This document shows positions 8,464 to 17,196 of a stretch of 64,000 bases of DNA, one piece after another. This DNA is from Xanthomonas citri pv. mangiferaeindicae (GTDB taxonomy: Bacteria; Pseudomonadota; Gammaproteobacteria; Xanthomonadales; Xanthomonadaceae), in contig CP016836.1 in the NCBI GenBank assembly GCA_002240395.1, positions 2,728,001-2,792,000 on the forward strand, in the 5' to 3' direction. The position numbers were made by a program, and so were the translations under genes. Within the stretch, counting starts at the first letter, position 1, and each line of letters opens with the position of its first letter. The notes under the pieces are model-generated. The model did not search any database. It was not told the origin of the DNA and was given only the letters and a program-made list of their open reading frames with translations.

Positions 8464-9846
8464 ATGACCACGTTCGAAACCCTCGGGCTGTCGCCCGCGC
8501 TGCTGCGCGCGCTGACCGAAACCGGTTACACCACCCCCACCCCGATCCAGGCCGAAGCCATCCCGCTGGTGCTGGGCGGCCATGACGTGCTGGGCGGTGC
8601 CCAGACCGGCACCGGCAAGACCGCCGCGTTCGGCCTGCCGCTGCTGCAGCGCCTGGCCAAGGAGACCCCGCCCAAGGGGCCGCGCAAGCCGCGCGCGCTG
8701 ATCCTGGTGCCGACCCGCGAGCTCGCGGTGCAGGTGTCCGACAATCTCAAGGCCTATGGCCGCCACCTGCGCATGAACGTCACGACGATCTTCGGCGGCG
8801 CGGGCATGCAGCCGCAGATCGACAACCTGCGCCGTGGCGTCGACATCCTCGTCGCCTGCCCGGGCCGGTTGCTCGACCATATGGATTCGGGCCACGCCAA
8901 GCTCGACGCGGTCGAGCTGCTGGTGCTCGACGAAGCCGACCGCATGCTCGACATGGGCTTTTTGCCGCAGATGAAGCGCATCCTGGGCCGGGTGCCCAAG
9001 GCGCGCCAGACGCTGCTGTTCTCGGCCACGTTCGAGCCGCGGATCAAGGCGCTGGCGCTGGAGTTCATGCGCGATCCCAAGCAGGTGCAGGTTGCGGCCA
9101 ACAGCACGATCGCCGACACCATCGCCCACCGCGCCCACCCGGTCGACAACAGCCGCAAGCGCGATCTGCTGGTCGATCTGCTGTCCAAGCGCCACACCGA
9201 CCAGGTGCTGGTGTTCGGCAAGACCAAGCACGGCTGCAACCGTCTGGCCGAGCAGTTGGCCGAGTCCGGCCTGCCGTCGGTCGCGATCCATGGCAACAAG
9301 AGCCAGGCGCAGCGGCAGAAGGCACTCGACGCGTTCAAGTCCGGCCGCGCCCGCATTCTGGTCGCGACCGACGTTGCCGCGCGCGGGCTCGATATCCCGA
9401 ACCTGCCGCTGGTGATCAACCACGATCTGCCGATGGTTGCCGAGGATTACGTGCACCGCATTGGCCGCACCGGCCGCAACGGCGCGTCGGGCGAGGCACT
9501 GTCGCTGGTGTCGCCGGAGGAGGGCGGGCTGCTGCGCCAGATCCAGCGCATGCTCAAGGCCGAGATCGACATGAGTGCGGTCGAAGGTTATGAGCCGAGC
9601 CAGCCGGTCCGGCTGGATACGCCGATCCCGAAGAACGGCGGCGGTCAGCGTCGTCAGCCGGCCGGCGGTCGTCCGGGCGCGCGCATGGGCGAGCAGAAGC
9701 CCGGTGGTCAGCGTCCGCCGCGCAAGCCGGCCGCACGTGGCCACGGCAAGCCGCAGGAACGCGGCGCGCATGCGCACGCCGGTCCCAGGCCGCACCGCCA
9801 GGGCGCCGGCAGGCCGCAGGGCGCCCGCCAAGACACCCGCGCCTGA
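8464..9846 (+). CDS. rhlE: DEAD-box ATP-dependent RNA helicase RhlE
   Basis: A 460-residue RNA helicase of ribosome assembly and mRNA turnover. All core motifs are present: Q-motif region about residues 5-30, AQTGTGKT (46-53), PTRELA, DEAD (156-159), SAT, ATDVAARGLD and HRIGRTGR. After about residue 370 the protein becomes a basic, Gly/Arg/Pro/Gln-rich tail, as in RhlE of proteobacteria, which promotes RNA binding. A good ribosome site (AGGAG) precedes the ATG. The gene is monocistronic, with a strong terminator directly after it. Confidence 0.95.
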   Translation: MTTFETLGLSPALLRALTETGYTTPTPIQAEAIPLVLGGHDVLGGAQTGTGKTAAFGLPLLQRLAKETPPKGPRKPRALILVPTRELAVQVSDNLKAYGRHLRMNVTTIFGGAGMQPQIDNLRRGVDILVACPGRLLDHMDSGHAKLDAVELLVLDEADRMLDMGFLPQMKRILGRVPKARQTLLFSATFEPRIKALALEFMRDPKQVQVAANSTIADTIAHRAHPVDNSRKRDLLVDLLSKRHTDQVLVFGKTKHGCNRLAEQLAESGLPSVAIHGNKSQAQRQKALDAFKSGRARILVATDVAARGLDIPNLPLVINHDLPMVAEDYVHRIGRTGRNGASGEALSLVSPEEGGLLRQIQRMLKAEIDMSAVEGYEPSQPVRLDTPIPKNGGGQRRQPAGGRPGARMGEQKPGGQRPPRKPAARGHGKPQERGAHAHAGPRPHRQGAGRPQGARQDTRA

Positions 9847-9868
9847 GCCATCGGCGCGCGGTATCCAA

Positions 9869-9904
9869 CCCCGCTTCCGCTTGCCGGAAGCGGGGGTTTT
9901 TTTT
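9869..9904 (+). terminator. Rho-independent terminator of rhlE
   Basis: An 11-bp stem (CCCCGCTTCCG at 9869-9879 with CGGAAGCGGGG at 9885-9895) is followed by eight T residues (9897-9904). A textbook intrinsic terminator. Confidence 0.95.
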
Positions 9905-10014
9905 GGTTTCTCGCCAGGTCGGAAGGACGCTTGCGTCTGCCCGCTCGCGCAGTGCGTTCGTCCTCGGGGAGCGCATCGCGCGGGCCGGGGATCGCGTCCC
10001 GGCTCTGCAAAAAC

Positions 10015-10071
10015 AAAACCGGGGTCAGAGTGCAATTTCGCGTCGCGAAATTGCACTCTGACCCCGGTTTT
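10015..10071. repeat. 57-base perfect palindrome, copy 2 of the GGGGTCAGAGTGCAATTTCG family
   Basis: Two 28-base arms (10015-10042 and 10044-10071) are perfect reverse complements around one central base. The arms contain the same 20-base core as the element at 1314-1358. A/T tracts on both outer edges would let it act as a bidirectional terminator between rhlE and the convergent phaZ. A partial further half-copy (TTGACCCCGGTTCTG) follows at about 10072-10086, suggesting repeated duplication of the unit. Confidence 0.9.
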
Positions 10072-10097
10072 TTGACCCCGGTTCTGCGGCGGTGCCG

Positions 10098-11417
10098 TCA
10101 GCCGTTTTTGCGCTTGCTCTTGCGCGGGGCCGATGGCTTCTTTGATGCAGCGCGCCGCGGCGTTGCGGCCGACCCGCCATGCGCGGCGATGAAGTCGCGG
10201 ACCTGCGGGTAGACCTGGTTGCGCCAGCGGCGGCCGCTGAAGATGCCGTAGTGGCCCGCGCCCTCGACGGTGAGGTGAGCGCGGTCGGCCTCGGCGATGC
10301 CGGTGCACAGCGTGTGCGCCGCGCGTGTCTGGCCTTCACCGGAGATGTCGTCGAGCTCGCCCTCGACCGTCAGCAGCGCAGTGCCGGCGATGCGCGACGG
10401 ATCGACCGGCTCGCCGGCCACGACCCAGCGTCCGCGTGGCAGCAGGTGCTGCTGGAACACCACGCGGATCGTGTCGAGGTAGTACTCGGCCGGCATGTCG
10501 AGCACCGCGTTGTACTCGTCGTAGAACCGGCGGTGCGCCTGCGCGTCCTCGAGGTCGCCCTTGATCAGGTTTTCGTAGAACGCCCGGTGCGATTCCAGGT
10601 GGCGTTCGGGGTTCATCGCCATGAAGCCCATGTGCTGCAGGAAGCCCGGATACACCAGGCGCCCGCGCCCGGGATAGTTCATCGGCACCGGGTGGATGAC
10701 GTTGTGCTGGAACCACGACAGCGGCTTTTCGGTCGCCAGGTTGTTGACCGCGGTCGGCGACTGCCGGGTGTCGATCGGCCCGCCCATCATCACCAGCGAG
10801 CGCGGCGTCGGCTCGCCACGCGCGGCCATCAGCGACACCGCCGCGAGCACCGGCACGGTGGGCTGGCAGACGCTGATCACATGCAGATCCTCGGCGCCGA
10901 TGTGACGGATGAAGGTCTCGATGTAGGCGACGTAGTCGTCGAGCGAGAACCCGCCGGACTCGGTGGGCACCATCCGCGCGTCTACCCAGTCGGTGATATA
11001 GACCTTGTGGTCGCGCAGCAGCGTGCGCACCGTGTCGCGCAACAGTGTGGCGTGGTGGCCCGACAGCGGCGCGACCACGAGCACGCGCGGCTGGGCGCGG
11101 ATCACCTCCAGGTGCGCCGGATCGTCGGTGTAGCGCTTGAAGCGCAGCAGCTTGCAGAACGGCAGCTCCAGTTCGTCGAGCTGCACGACCGGATAGGTGC
11201 GGTCGTTGTGCTCGACCGAATGGATGTCGAAGGCCGGTTTCTCGTAGTCCTTGCCGATCCGGTAAAGCAGTTCATTGGCCGCGGCGACCTGGTCCGCGCC
11301 CGCCAGTTGCGACAGCCAGGTACCGCCGGGCGCGTAGGCGCGCGCGGTGGCGTCGGCCAGCAACGTCCATGGCTTCATCCACGCGCGGCCGAGTTCGTGC
11401 ATTTGGTAGAACAGCAT
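10098..11417 (-). CDS. phaZ: Intracellular polyhydroxyalkanoate depolymerase (PhaZ)
   Basis: A 439-residue alpha/beta-hydrolase-fold enzyme that breaks down native intracellular PHB granules. The family places a cysteine nucleophile in SVCQP, which is seen here at Cys184, with a late GAGHYG providing the catalytic His. No signal peptide is present, as expected for a cytoplasmic enzyme. The last 30 residues are Lys/Arg/Ala-rich. The start at 11417 (MLFYQMHELGRAW) matches the usual family N-terminus; twelve in-frame codons upstream look like leader sequence. A probable 3-hydroxybutyrate dehydrogenase gene lies 4 kb away, but no synthase gene is in the window. Confidence 0.9.
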   Translation of the reverse strand: MLFYQMHELGRAWMKPWTLLADATARAYAPGGTWLSQLAGADQVAAANELLYRIGKDYEKPAFDIHSVEHNDRTYPVVQLDELELPFCKLLRFKRYTDDPAHLEVIRAQPRVLVVAPLSGHHATLLRDTVRTLLRDHKVYITDWVDARMVPTESGGFSLDDYVAYIETFIRHIGAEDLHVISVCQPTVPVLAAVSLMAARGEPTPRSLVMMGGPIDTRQSPTAVNNLATEKPLSWFQHNVIHPVPMNYPGRGRLVYPGFLQHMGFMAMNPERHLESHRAFYENLIKGDLEDAQAHRRFYDEYNAVLDMPAEYYLDTIRVVFQQHLLPRGRWVVAGEPVDPSRIAGTALLTVEGELDDISGEGQTRAAHTLCTGIAEADRAHLTVEGAGHYGIFSGRRWRNQVYPQVRDFIAAHGGSAATPRRAASKKPSAPRKSKRKNG

Positions 11418-11496
11418 GGCGGGTATCCGGGAGCGGGTTGTGCGTTGCAACATATTCTAGGCCGCGTGAACCCGTCCTGCGGGATTGCGGCCGGAT

Positions 11497-12099
11497 TCAG
11501 CTGCTCTTCGGCGCCAGTTCGAGCGCCGTGGCGGCGTCGGCCAGGGCCGGCGAGAGCCAGCAATGCGAGCCAAGCGGGCGAAATCCAACGCCTGCGAACC
11601 GGGTGCGGTAGAAGCGGGCCGGACGCTGCCGGAAGCCGTCGTCGTCGCCTTCGGCGCCGTCCTCTCGGGCGAATGTCTCCAGGAACGCGACACCGCCGCA
11701 CAGCTCGGCCAGTCCGGGCAGGCCGCGATCGAGTTCGCGCGTGTCCAGGTAGTGCATGACGTCGCTGCACACCAGCAGATCGACCGGGGGGCAGGGCCGG
11801 AGCATCGCGAAATCGCCGAACCGAGCAAGGTGCAGGTTGCGCCTGCGTCCGTGCCGACCGACCGCGTAGGTGCTGGCATCGAAGCCCAGGTACTGCGCCT
11901 TGGGGCGCAATTTCAGCAACGGCGCGCGCCAGGCGCCTTCGCCGCAGCCGATATCGAGCACGCTGCGCAGCGGACGTTCGAGATGGTATTCGGCGGTCGC
12001 GACCGCGAGCGCGACCTTGCGCGCCAGGCGCGCCGGCCCGCCGATGTCGCCGGCGCGGTACCAGCGGTCGAAGTAGGCACGGTCGTACTGCTTGGCCAT
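11497..12099 (-). CDS. Class I SAM-dependent methyltransferase
   Basis: A 200-residue protein with the SAM-binding motif VLDIGCGEG near residue 52, an acidic residue after the second strand (LGFDAS) and a motif-IV-like stretch VDLLVCSDVMHYLD. It resembles small trans-aconitate/ubiquinone-type methyltransferases, but the substrate is unknown. The start at 12099 (MAKQYDRAYFDRWY) is chosen because homologous proteins of this type usually open with a Tyr/Trp-rich segment and the upstream extension is low-complexity. It is divergent from hemJ with 109 bases between. Confidence 0.8.
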   Translation of the reverse strand: MAKQYDRAYFDRWYRAGDIGGPARLARKVALAVATAEYHLERPLRSVLDIGCGEGAWRAPLLKLRPKAQYLGFDASTYAVGRHGRRRNLHLARFGDFAMLRPCPPVDLLVCSDVMHYLDTRELDRGLPGLAELCGGVAFLETFAREDGAEGDDDGFRQRPARFYRTRFAGVGFRPLGSHCWLSPALADAATALELAPKSS

Positions 12100-12208
12100 C
12101 GAAAATGCGGGCGCGAACGGAAGGGCGGCCATTCTAAGCGGCAGCGCCGCGCGACCGGACGCGAAGCGACATGCGATCCTATGCACCAGTCAGAGGAGCC
12201 AGCGCGCG

Positions 12209-12658
12209 ATGCAAGCCTATCTGTGGGTCAAGACCTTTCACCTGGTGTTCGTGATGGCCTGGATTGCCGCCGCGTTCTACCTGCCGCGGATCCTGATCAA
12301 CCTGGTCGAGGCGCAGGGCCGCGTCGAGGTGCACCAGCGGCTGGTGCTGATGGGGCGACGGCTGTACCGCTTCGGGCATGTGATGGCGGGTCTGGCGGTC
12401 GCGCTGGGCTTGGTGCTGTGGCTGGGCTATCGGGTGCTGCCGGACTTCCCGACGATGGTCGGCGGTGCGGGCTGGATGCACGCCAAGCTGCTGCTGGTGG
12501 TGCTGCTGTTCGCGCATTTCGTGGTCGGCGGGCGCTGGCTCAAGGGCGCTGGACGCGGCCGCGCGCTGCCTTCGACGCGCGCACTGCGCTGGTTCAACGA
12601 AGTGCCGGTGCTGTTGCTGGTGGGCGTGGTGTACCTGGTGATCGCCAAGCCGTTCTGA
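12209..12658 (+). CDS. hemJ: Protoporphyrinogen IX oxidase HemJ
   Basis: A 149-residue inner-membrane protein with four hydrophobic helices. Conserved HemJ landmarks are the early Lys-x-x-His (VKTFHLVFVMAW) with FYLPR, the central GWMHAKL carrying conserved His and Lys, and the ending RWFNEVPVLLLVGVVYLVIAKPF. HemJ converts protoporphyrinogen IX to protoporphyrin IX in heme synthesis in many bacteria that lack HemG/HemY. AGAGGAG about 10 bases before the ATG at 12209 supports this start. A hairpin follows the gene. Confidence 0.9.
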   Translation: MQAYLWVKTFHLVFVMAWIAAAFYLPRILINLVEAQGRVEVHQRLVLMGRRLYRFGHVMAGLAVALGLVLWLGYRVLPDFPTMVGGAGWMHAKLLLVVLLFAHFVVGGRWLKGAGRGRALPSTRALRWFNEVPVLLLVGVVYLVIAKPF

Positions 12659-12673
12659 AGCTCCGTACAGCAC

Positions 12674-12707
12674 AACGCCCCGGCCGGCGTGGACCGACCG
12701 GGGCGTT
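12674..12707. terminator. Bidirectional hairpin between hemJ and the LysM gene
   Basis: A 10-bp perfect stem (AACGCCCCGG at 12674-12683 with CCGGGGCGTT at 12698-12707) lies between two converging genes. T tracts are short on both sides, so strength is uncertain. Confidence 0.65.
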
Positions 12708-12715
12708 CCTGTCGA

Positions 12716-14389
12716 TCACTCGTGCGCAGTGACGCCGGCGTCGATGCGCGCGTAGCTGCGGTCGCCGAAGCCGCCGGCCGTGCTGCCGTCGGAGATCGAG
12801 AACAGCCGCTCCGACAGGCCGTAATCGCTGTTACCCAGGTTGCGACCCAACGACAGCGCGAAGTCCCAGGCATCGGGCGTGGGGTAGCTACCGTCGCGGT
12901 TCTGGTAGCCCAGCAGATGGCCCAGACTCATATGGGCGCCGTTGCCGACCGCGGTGGCGGTCTTGCCGGCCAGCGCCGCCATCTGCTGCTCGCTGAAGCT
13001 CAGCGTCACGGTCTGGCCTTCCTGCACCGGGGTGCCGTCGAGGTCGCCGCTCAGTGCGGTGTTGAGCATCTGCACGTTGCTCTGGTCGACCTTGATGTCG
13101 TAGCTGTAGACGCGGGCGCTGGCGATCTCGTTGCCGTTCGCGTCCCAGCGCTGGGTCACGTTCATCGGCACGTTGCCCGCGTATTGCAGGTCGACGTTAC
13201 GCTCGATGCTGCCGTCCGGACGCGTGGTCACGACCATGTTGCCGGTGTTGCGGGCACCGTCGAGCGACAGGTTCACCGGCCCGAGCTTGGCGCTGAGGTT
13301 GGTCTGCGAGCTGTAGTCCAGGCGCTCGATGGTGGCGACGTCCGCGACGCCGGCGCCGTTCGTTTCAGGCATGCGGCCGGCGGCCAGGAAGTCGTTGTAG
13401 GCGGCCTGGCCGGCTTCGGTGGACAGGTCGAACTCGGCGGTGCGCAATGTCGCACCCGCCAGGCTGTCGTTGCGGCCCAGCATGACGTTGCCGATCCCGA
13501 ACTCCACGCCGACGCCGTTGTAGGCCTTGACCGCTTCGGTCGGCCCCGCGGTCACGCGGACCGTGTCCTCGCCGGTCCGGGCGATCACCGTGCTGACGCC
13601 GGTCTCGTCGGTGACCTTGGTCTGGGTGGCGAGATTGCGGAACGTCGCCTTGAATTCGTTGGTGGTGTAGTCCGAACCGTTCATCGTGACCGTGGACCCC
13701 ACCGGCATCGAGCGCGGCGAGAACGGGTTGACCGACAGCGGGTCGACGCCGGCATCGGCCGGCATCGCGACTTGGTAGCTGGCGCGGATGCCGTCGGTCC
13801 GGCCGAGCTCGACGCCGGCCTGCGGCGTGTTCACGCCGCCCTTGAGAAACACCGAGACATCGCTCGAGGCTTTGTAGGTCGTCACGCCATTGGCGGTGTT
13901 CACACCGCCTGACACCGATGCATTCGCGCCCGCGCCGAAGCTCACGCCATAGCCCTTGGCCGACTTCACCGACTCGCTGAAGGATACGCCGCCCGAGGCG
14001 GTGACCGAGCCGGCCTCAGGATTGACGCTGACGTTGCCGCTGCTCGACGTGGTGGACTGGTGCACGGTGCCGGCATCGCTGGTGTAGGTGGTGCGGGTGT
14101 CGGTGCGCGTGCTCTGGTTGGCGCTGATGCCGCCGGAGTTGGAGATCGAGACTCCCTGGCTGTCGCTGTGCGATGTGCGCGTGGGGATCACCAGCTCGTC
14201 GCTGGGATAGATCATCTCCGGGTTCACGACCTGTGGGTTGGCCTTGAGCAGGTCCTGCGGCGAAACACCGTACTGGTTCGCGATCTGGACCAGGCTCTCG
14301 GCCGGCTGCACGGTGTGCCGTGTGGGCTCGGTGGACGGCGATGCGGGAAGCGACGACGGTGCGTGCGATGCGGCGGGCTGAATGCTCAT
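12716..14389 (-). CDS. LysM-domain protein of unknown function
   Basis: A 557-residue protein with one LysM domain at residues about 25-69 (HTVQPAESLVQIANQYGVS to DELVIP), which typically binds peptidoglycan. A Ser/Thr/Gly-rich low-complexity region (about 70-165) follows, then a long region rich in alternating polar and hydrophobic residues that suggests beta structure. There are no cysteines, no signal peptide and no membrane helix. The N-terminus (MSIQPAASHAPSS) looks cytoplasmic, so export would need another route. The segment FDLSTEAGQAAYNDFL near residue 310 may define a family motif. The role is unknown; a secreted effector or an envelope-associated protein are both possible. It is flanked by convergent hemJ and the bdh gene on the same strand. 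Confidence 0.75.
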   Translation of the reverse strand: MSIQPAASHAPSSLPASPSTEPTRHTVQPAESLVQIANQYGVSPQDLLKANPQVVNPEMIYPSDELVIPTRTSHSDSQGVSISNSGGISANQSTRTDTRTTYTSDAGTVHQSTTSSSGNVSVNPEAGSVTASGGVSFSESVKSAKGYGVSFGAGANASVSGGVNTANGVTTYKASSDVSVFLKGGVNTPQAGVELGRTDGIRASYQVAMPADAGVDPLSVNPFSPRSMPVGSTVTMNGSDYTTNEFKATFRNLATQTKVTDETGVSTVIARTGEDTVRVTAGPTEAVKAYNGVGVEFGIGNVMLGRNDSLAGATLRTAEFDLSTEAGQAAYNDFLAAGRMPETNGAGVADVATIERLDYSSQTNLSAKLGPVNLSLDGARNTGNMVVTTRPDGSIERNVDLQYAGNVPMNVTQRWDANGNEIASARVYSYDIKVDQSNVQMLNTALSGDLDGTPVQEGQTVTLSFSEQQMAALAGKTATAVGNGAHMSLGHLLGYQNRDGSYPTPDAWDFALSLGRNLGNSDYGLSERLFSISDGSTAGGFGDRSYARIDAGVTAHE

Positions 14390-14524
14390 GCGGAACCTGA
14401 CTGGGAAATCCTATTCAGGATAAAAGTCGGGCCTGCGCACGGCAGCTAGGGTTTTCCCGAGGTCGAGGCGCACGACACCCGCTCGGCCAGTCTCGATTCA
14501 GCGATGCGCTCACCGCTACGGCGG

Positions 14525-15309
14525 CTACTGCATCGACCAGCCATGGCTGACGTTGAGGCTCTGCCCGGTCAGCGCGTTCGTCTCGAACGCGGCCAGCATC
14601 AAGGCGACGTTGGCGACATCGTCGAGCGTGGTGAATTCGCCGTCCACGGTGTCCTTGAGCATGACCTGGCGCACGACCTCGTCCTCGCTCAGCCCCAGCG
14701 CCTGCGCCTGCTCGGGGATCTGCTTCTCCACCAGCGGCGTCCTGACGAAGCCGGGGCAGACGACGTTCGCGCGCACGCCGTATTCGGCGCCTTCCTTGGC
14801 CACCGCGCGGGCCAGGCCGAGCAAGCCGTGTTTGGCGGTGACGTAGGGGCCTTGAGCTTGGAGGCGAGGTGGGAATGCACCGAGCCCATGTAGACGATGG
14901 CGCCGCCTGCGCGGCGCTTGGCCATGTCGCGCAGGCACTCGCGGGTTGTCAGGAACGCACCGTCGAGATGGATCGCGAGCAACCGTTTCCAGTCGGCGAA
15001 GTCGAAGTCGACGATCGGGCTGACGATCTGGATGCCGGCGTTGGCGACCAGTACGTCGATCCTGCCGTAATGCGCGATCGCGCGGGCGATCCCGTCCACG
15101 ACCTGCGCCTCGTCGGCGACATCCATCGCCAATGCCAGCGCATCGCCTCCGGCACTGCGGATCTGGGAGGCGACCGTCTCGGCGGCCTCGGCCGCAAGGT
15201 CGGCGACGACCACCCGGCCGCCGGCCGCGGCATAGACCTCGGCGATGCGCCGGCCGATGCCGCTGGCCGCGCCGGTGACCACGCAGATCTTGCCGTCGAG
15301 ACGATTCAT
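14525..15309 (-). pseudogene. bdhA: Short-chain dehydrogenase, probable 3-hydroxybutyrate dehydrogenase, with one frameshift
   Basis: The N-terminal part (from ATG at 15309) shows the NAD-binding TGAASGIG motif, NAG (VLVANAGI) and the Ser of the catalytic triad (YMGSVHSH). The reading frame then breaks, and the remainder with the catalytic PYVTAKHG (Tyr and Lys) and ending ALTGQSLNVSHGW continues in another frame. Inserting one C in the run of four G (plus strand 14846-14849) restores KAPYVTAKHG and a full protein of about 260 residues. The indel is in a homopolymer, so a sequencing error is at least as likely as a true pseudogene. The family oxidises D-3-hydroxybutyrate to acetoacetate, in keeping with the nearby PHB depolymerase. 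Confidence 0.8.
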
Positions 15310-15367
15310 GCGCGCGTTCGCGATGGGGACGATGCCGCGCAGCTTAGCCCGAGCGCGGGCGTGTGCG

Positions 15368-17056
15368 TCAGTGCGTACGCGCCGGCGCGGGCTTCGGCAG
15401 TTCGACCGGCACGCCGTCGGCGTTGCAGTGGCCGTTCGCGCACAGCTGCGCACGCAAGGCCGGCGTGGCCTGCACGATGATGTGGTAGATCGCGTTCTGC
15501 TCCATCGTCCCACGCACTGCGTCGCTGCCCGGACCGCGCGCCCAGATGCCGACGTCGTCGCCGCCGTGCGATTCGCTCTTCATCGGTACCAGCGCCTCCT
15601 GCATGTAATCGGGATGCTCGGTGTCGACTGCGCGCAGGTCCGGCCGTCCCTGCGCAGGCTCGACGCTGCGGGGGGCATGCGGATGGGTCTTGGGGCCGGC
15701 CGGTTGCTGGTCGCTGGCGCCGGTGTAGCCCGGGCCGTTGGCGTAGGACAGCGTGGTGTAGGGCAGGCCGGTGGCATCGAGCGCGTAGGCATTGGGATCG
15801 CCGTCCTCGCCGGTGCGGCCGCGGACCTTGCCCAGAATCGGGTTGCCGCGCGCCGGGTAGCCGACGAAGTTCAGCGTATGCGAGTGGTCGGCGGTGACCA
15901 GGATCAGGGTGTCCTCGGCAGACGTCAGCTCGGCTGCGGCCTGCACCGCGCGCGACATCGAAACGGTCTCGTCCAGGGCGCGGAACGCGTTGCCGGCGTG
16001 GTTGGCGTGATCGATGCGGCCGCCCTCGACCAGCAGCACATAGCCCTTGCCGTCGCGCGAGAGGGCGTCGATCGCGAAGCGCGTCATCGTTTCCAGGTCG
16101 GGCTGGCCATCAGGCCCGGTGTCGCGGTCGTGCTCGTAGTCCATGTGGCTGAGGCCGAACAGCCCCAGCACCGACGACGATGCACGCGCCGCTTGCAGCT
16201 GCCGCGTGGTCCAGACGAATGCGCCATCGGGCCGGGCCGCCTGCCACTCTTCGACGAGGTTGCGTCCATCACGGCGTTGGCCGCGGATGCCGGGCATCAC
16301 CTCAGCATCGGGCAGGAACGGACGCGCACCGCCGCCCAGGGCGACGCGCGGGCCGTAGCCATCGCGCGCCGCGTCGACGAACTGGCTGGCGATGTCGCGG
16401 CAGCCGGCCGCGCGTGCGGCCTCGGGCATGTCGACATCGCTTTCCCAGTTGCGGTCCGGTACGTGGGCGTAGGTCGCGGCGGGGGTGGCATGGGTCAGCC
16501 GCGCGGTCGTGACGATGCCGGTCGCAAGACCGGCCTCGGCGGCCAGGCGCAGCCACGACTGCAGGTGCCGGCCCTGGCTGTCGGCGCAGTCGGTGCGGTC
16601 GCCGGCCGAGACGCCGATCGCGCCCATGTGCGACTTCACACCGGTGGCGACCGCGGTCATGGTGCCGGCCGAGTCGGGCGTCTGCGAATCGGTGTTGTAG
16701 GTCTTGCTCAACCCGGTGTGCGGGAAGTGCTCCCAGCTCAACTGGTGTTCCTCGCCGGTGCCGCCGTTGCGCTGGCCTTCGAGAATGCGGGCCGCGGCGA
16801 CCGTGGTCAGGCTCATGCCGTCGCCGAGGAAGACGATGACGTTCTTCGCGTTCCCGGCCATCGCGCCATTGCCCGCCGCACGCGCAGCGCCACTGCGGTA
16901 CCACCATTGCGCGGTCTCGTCGGCGGGACGGGCGGCGACGGGGACGTCGACGTGCAGTGCGGTGCCGGCCTGGGGCGGCGCGGGGGCGTCGATGGAGGCG
17001 CAGGCGGCGCAGAGCAGGGTCAAGGTGCAGGCGATGCCCGCGGAGAAAACGCGCAT
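15368..17056 (-). CDS. Alkaline phosphatase, lipoprotein
   Basis: A 562-residue PhoA-superfamily enzyme that releases phosphate from monoesters outside the cytoplasm. The signal sequence ends in a lipobox (LLCAAC, lipidated Cys19). The metal-binding Asp79 lies in FLGDGMS, the phosphorylated serine is probably Ser129 in TPDSAGTMTA, and later metal ligands are seen in EGGRIDHANH, TADHSHT and ESHGGDD. Its length and DSAGT motif match the larger alkaline phosphatases of Xanthomonadaceae rather than E. coli PhoA. It is divergent from the response regulator gene with 140 bases between; whether that regulator controls it is not known. Confidence 0.9.
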   Translation of the reverse strand: MRVFSAGIACTLTLLCAACASIDAPAPPQAGTALHVDVPVAARPADETAQWWYRSGAARAAGNGAMAGNAKNVIVFLGDGMSLTTVAAARILEGQRNGGTGEEHQLSWEHFPHTGLSKTYNTDSQTPDSAGTMTAVATGVKSHMGAIGVSAGDRTDCADSQGRHLQSWLRLAAEAGLATGIVTTARLTHATPAATYAHVPDRNWESDVDMPEAARAAGCRDIASQFVDAARDGYGPRVALGGGARPFLPDAEVMPGIRGQRRDGRNLVEEWQAARPDGAFVWTTRQLQAARASSSVLGLFGLSHMDYEHDRDTGPDGQPDLETMTRFAIDALSRDGKGYVLLVEGGRIDHANHAGNAFRALDETVSMSRAVQAAAELTSAEDTLILVTADHSHTLNFVGYPARGNPILGKVRGRTGEDGDPNAYALDATGLPYTTLSYANGPGYTGASDQQPAGPKTHPHAPRSVEPAQGRPDLRAVDTEHPDYMQEALVPMKSESHGGDDVGIWARGPGSDAVRGTMEQNAIYHIIVQATPALRAQLCANGHCNADGVPVELPKPAPARTH

Positions 17057-17196
17057 GGAGAGTCGGCCCGGAAACGAAAAGATGCGCCTCCATTATGCCC
17101 GCCCCGCATGGCAGGCTCGTGTCGGTCGCGCGGCGCGCTACCATCGTAGCGCCGGCGAGGCGACTCCCCCACGCCTGCCGGCGCGGAACGACGACC

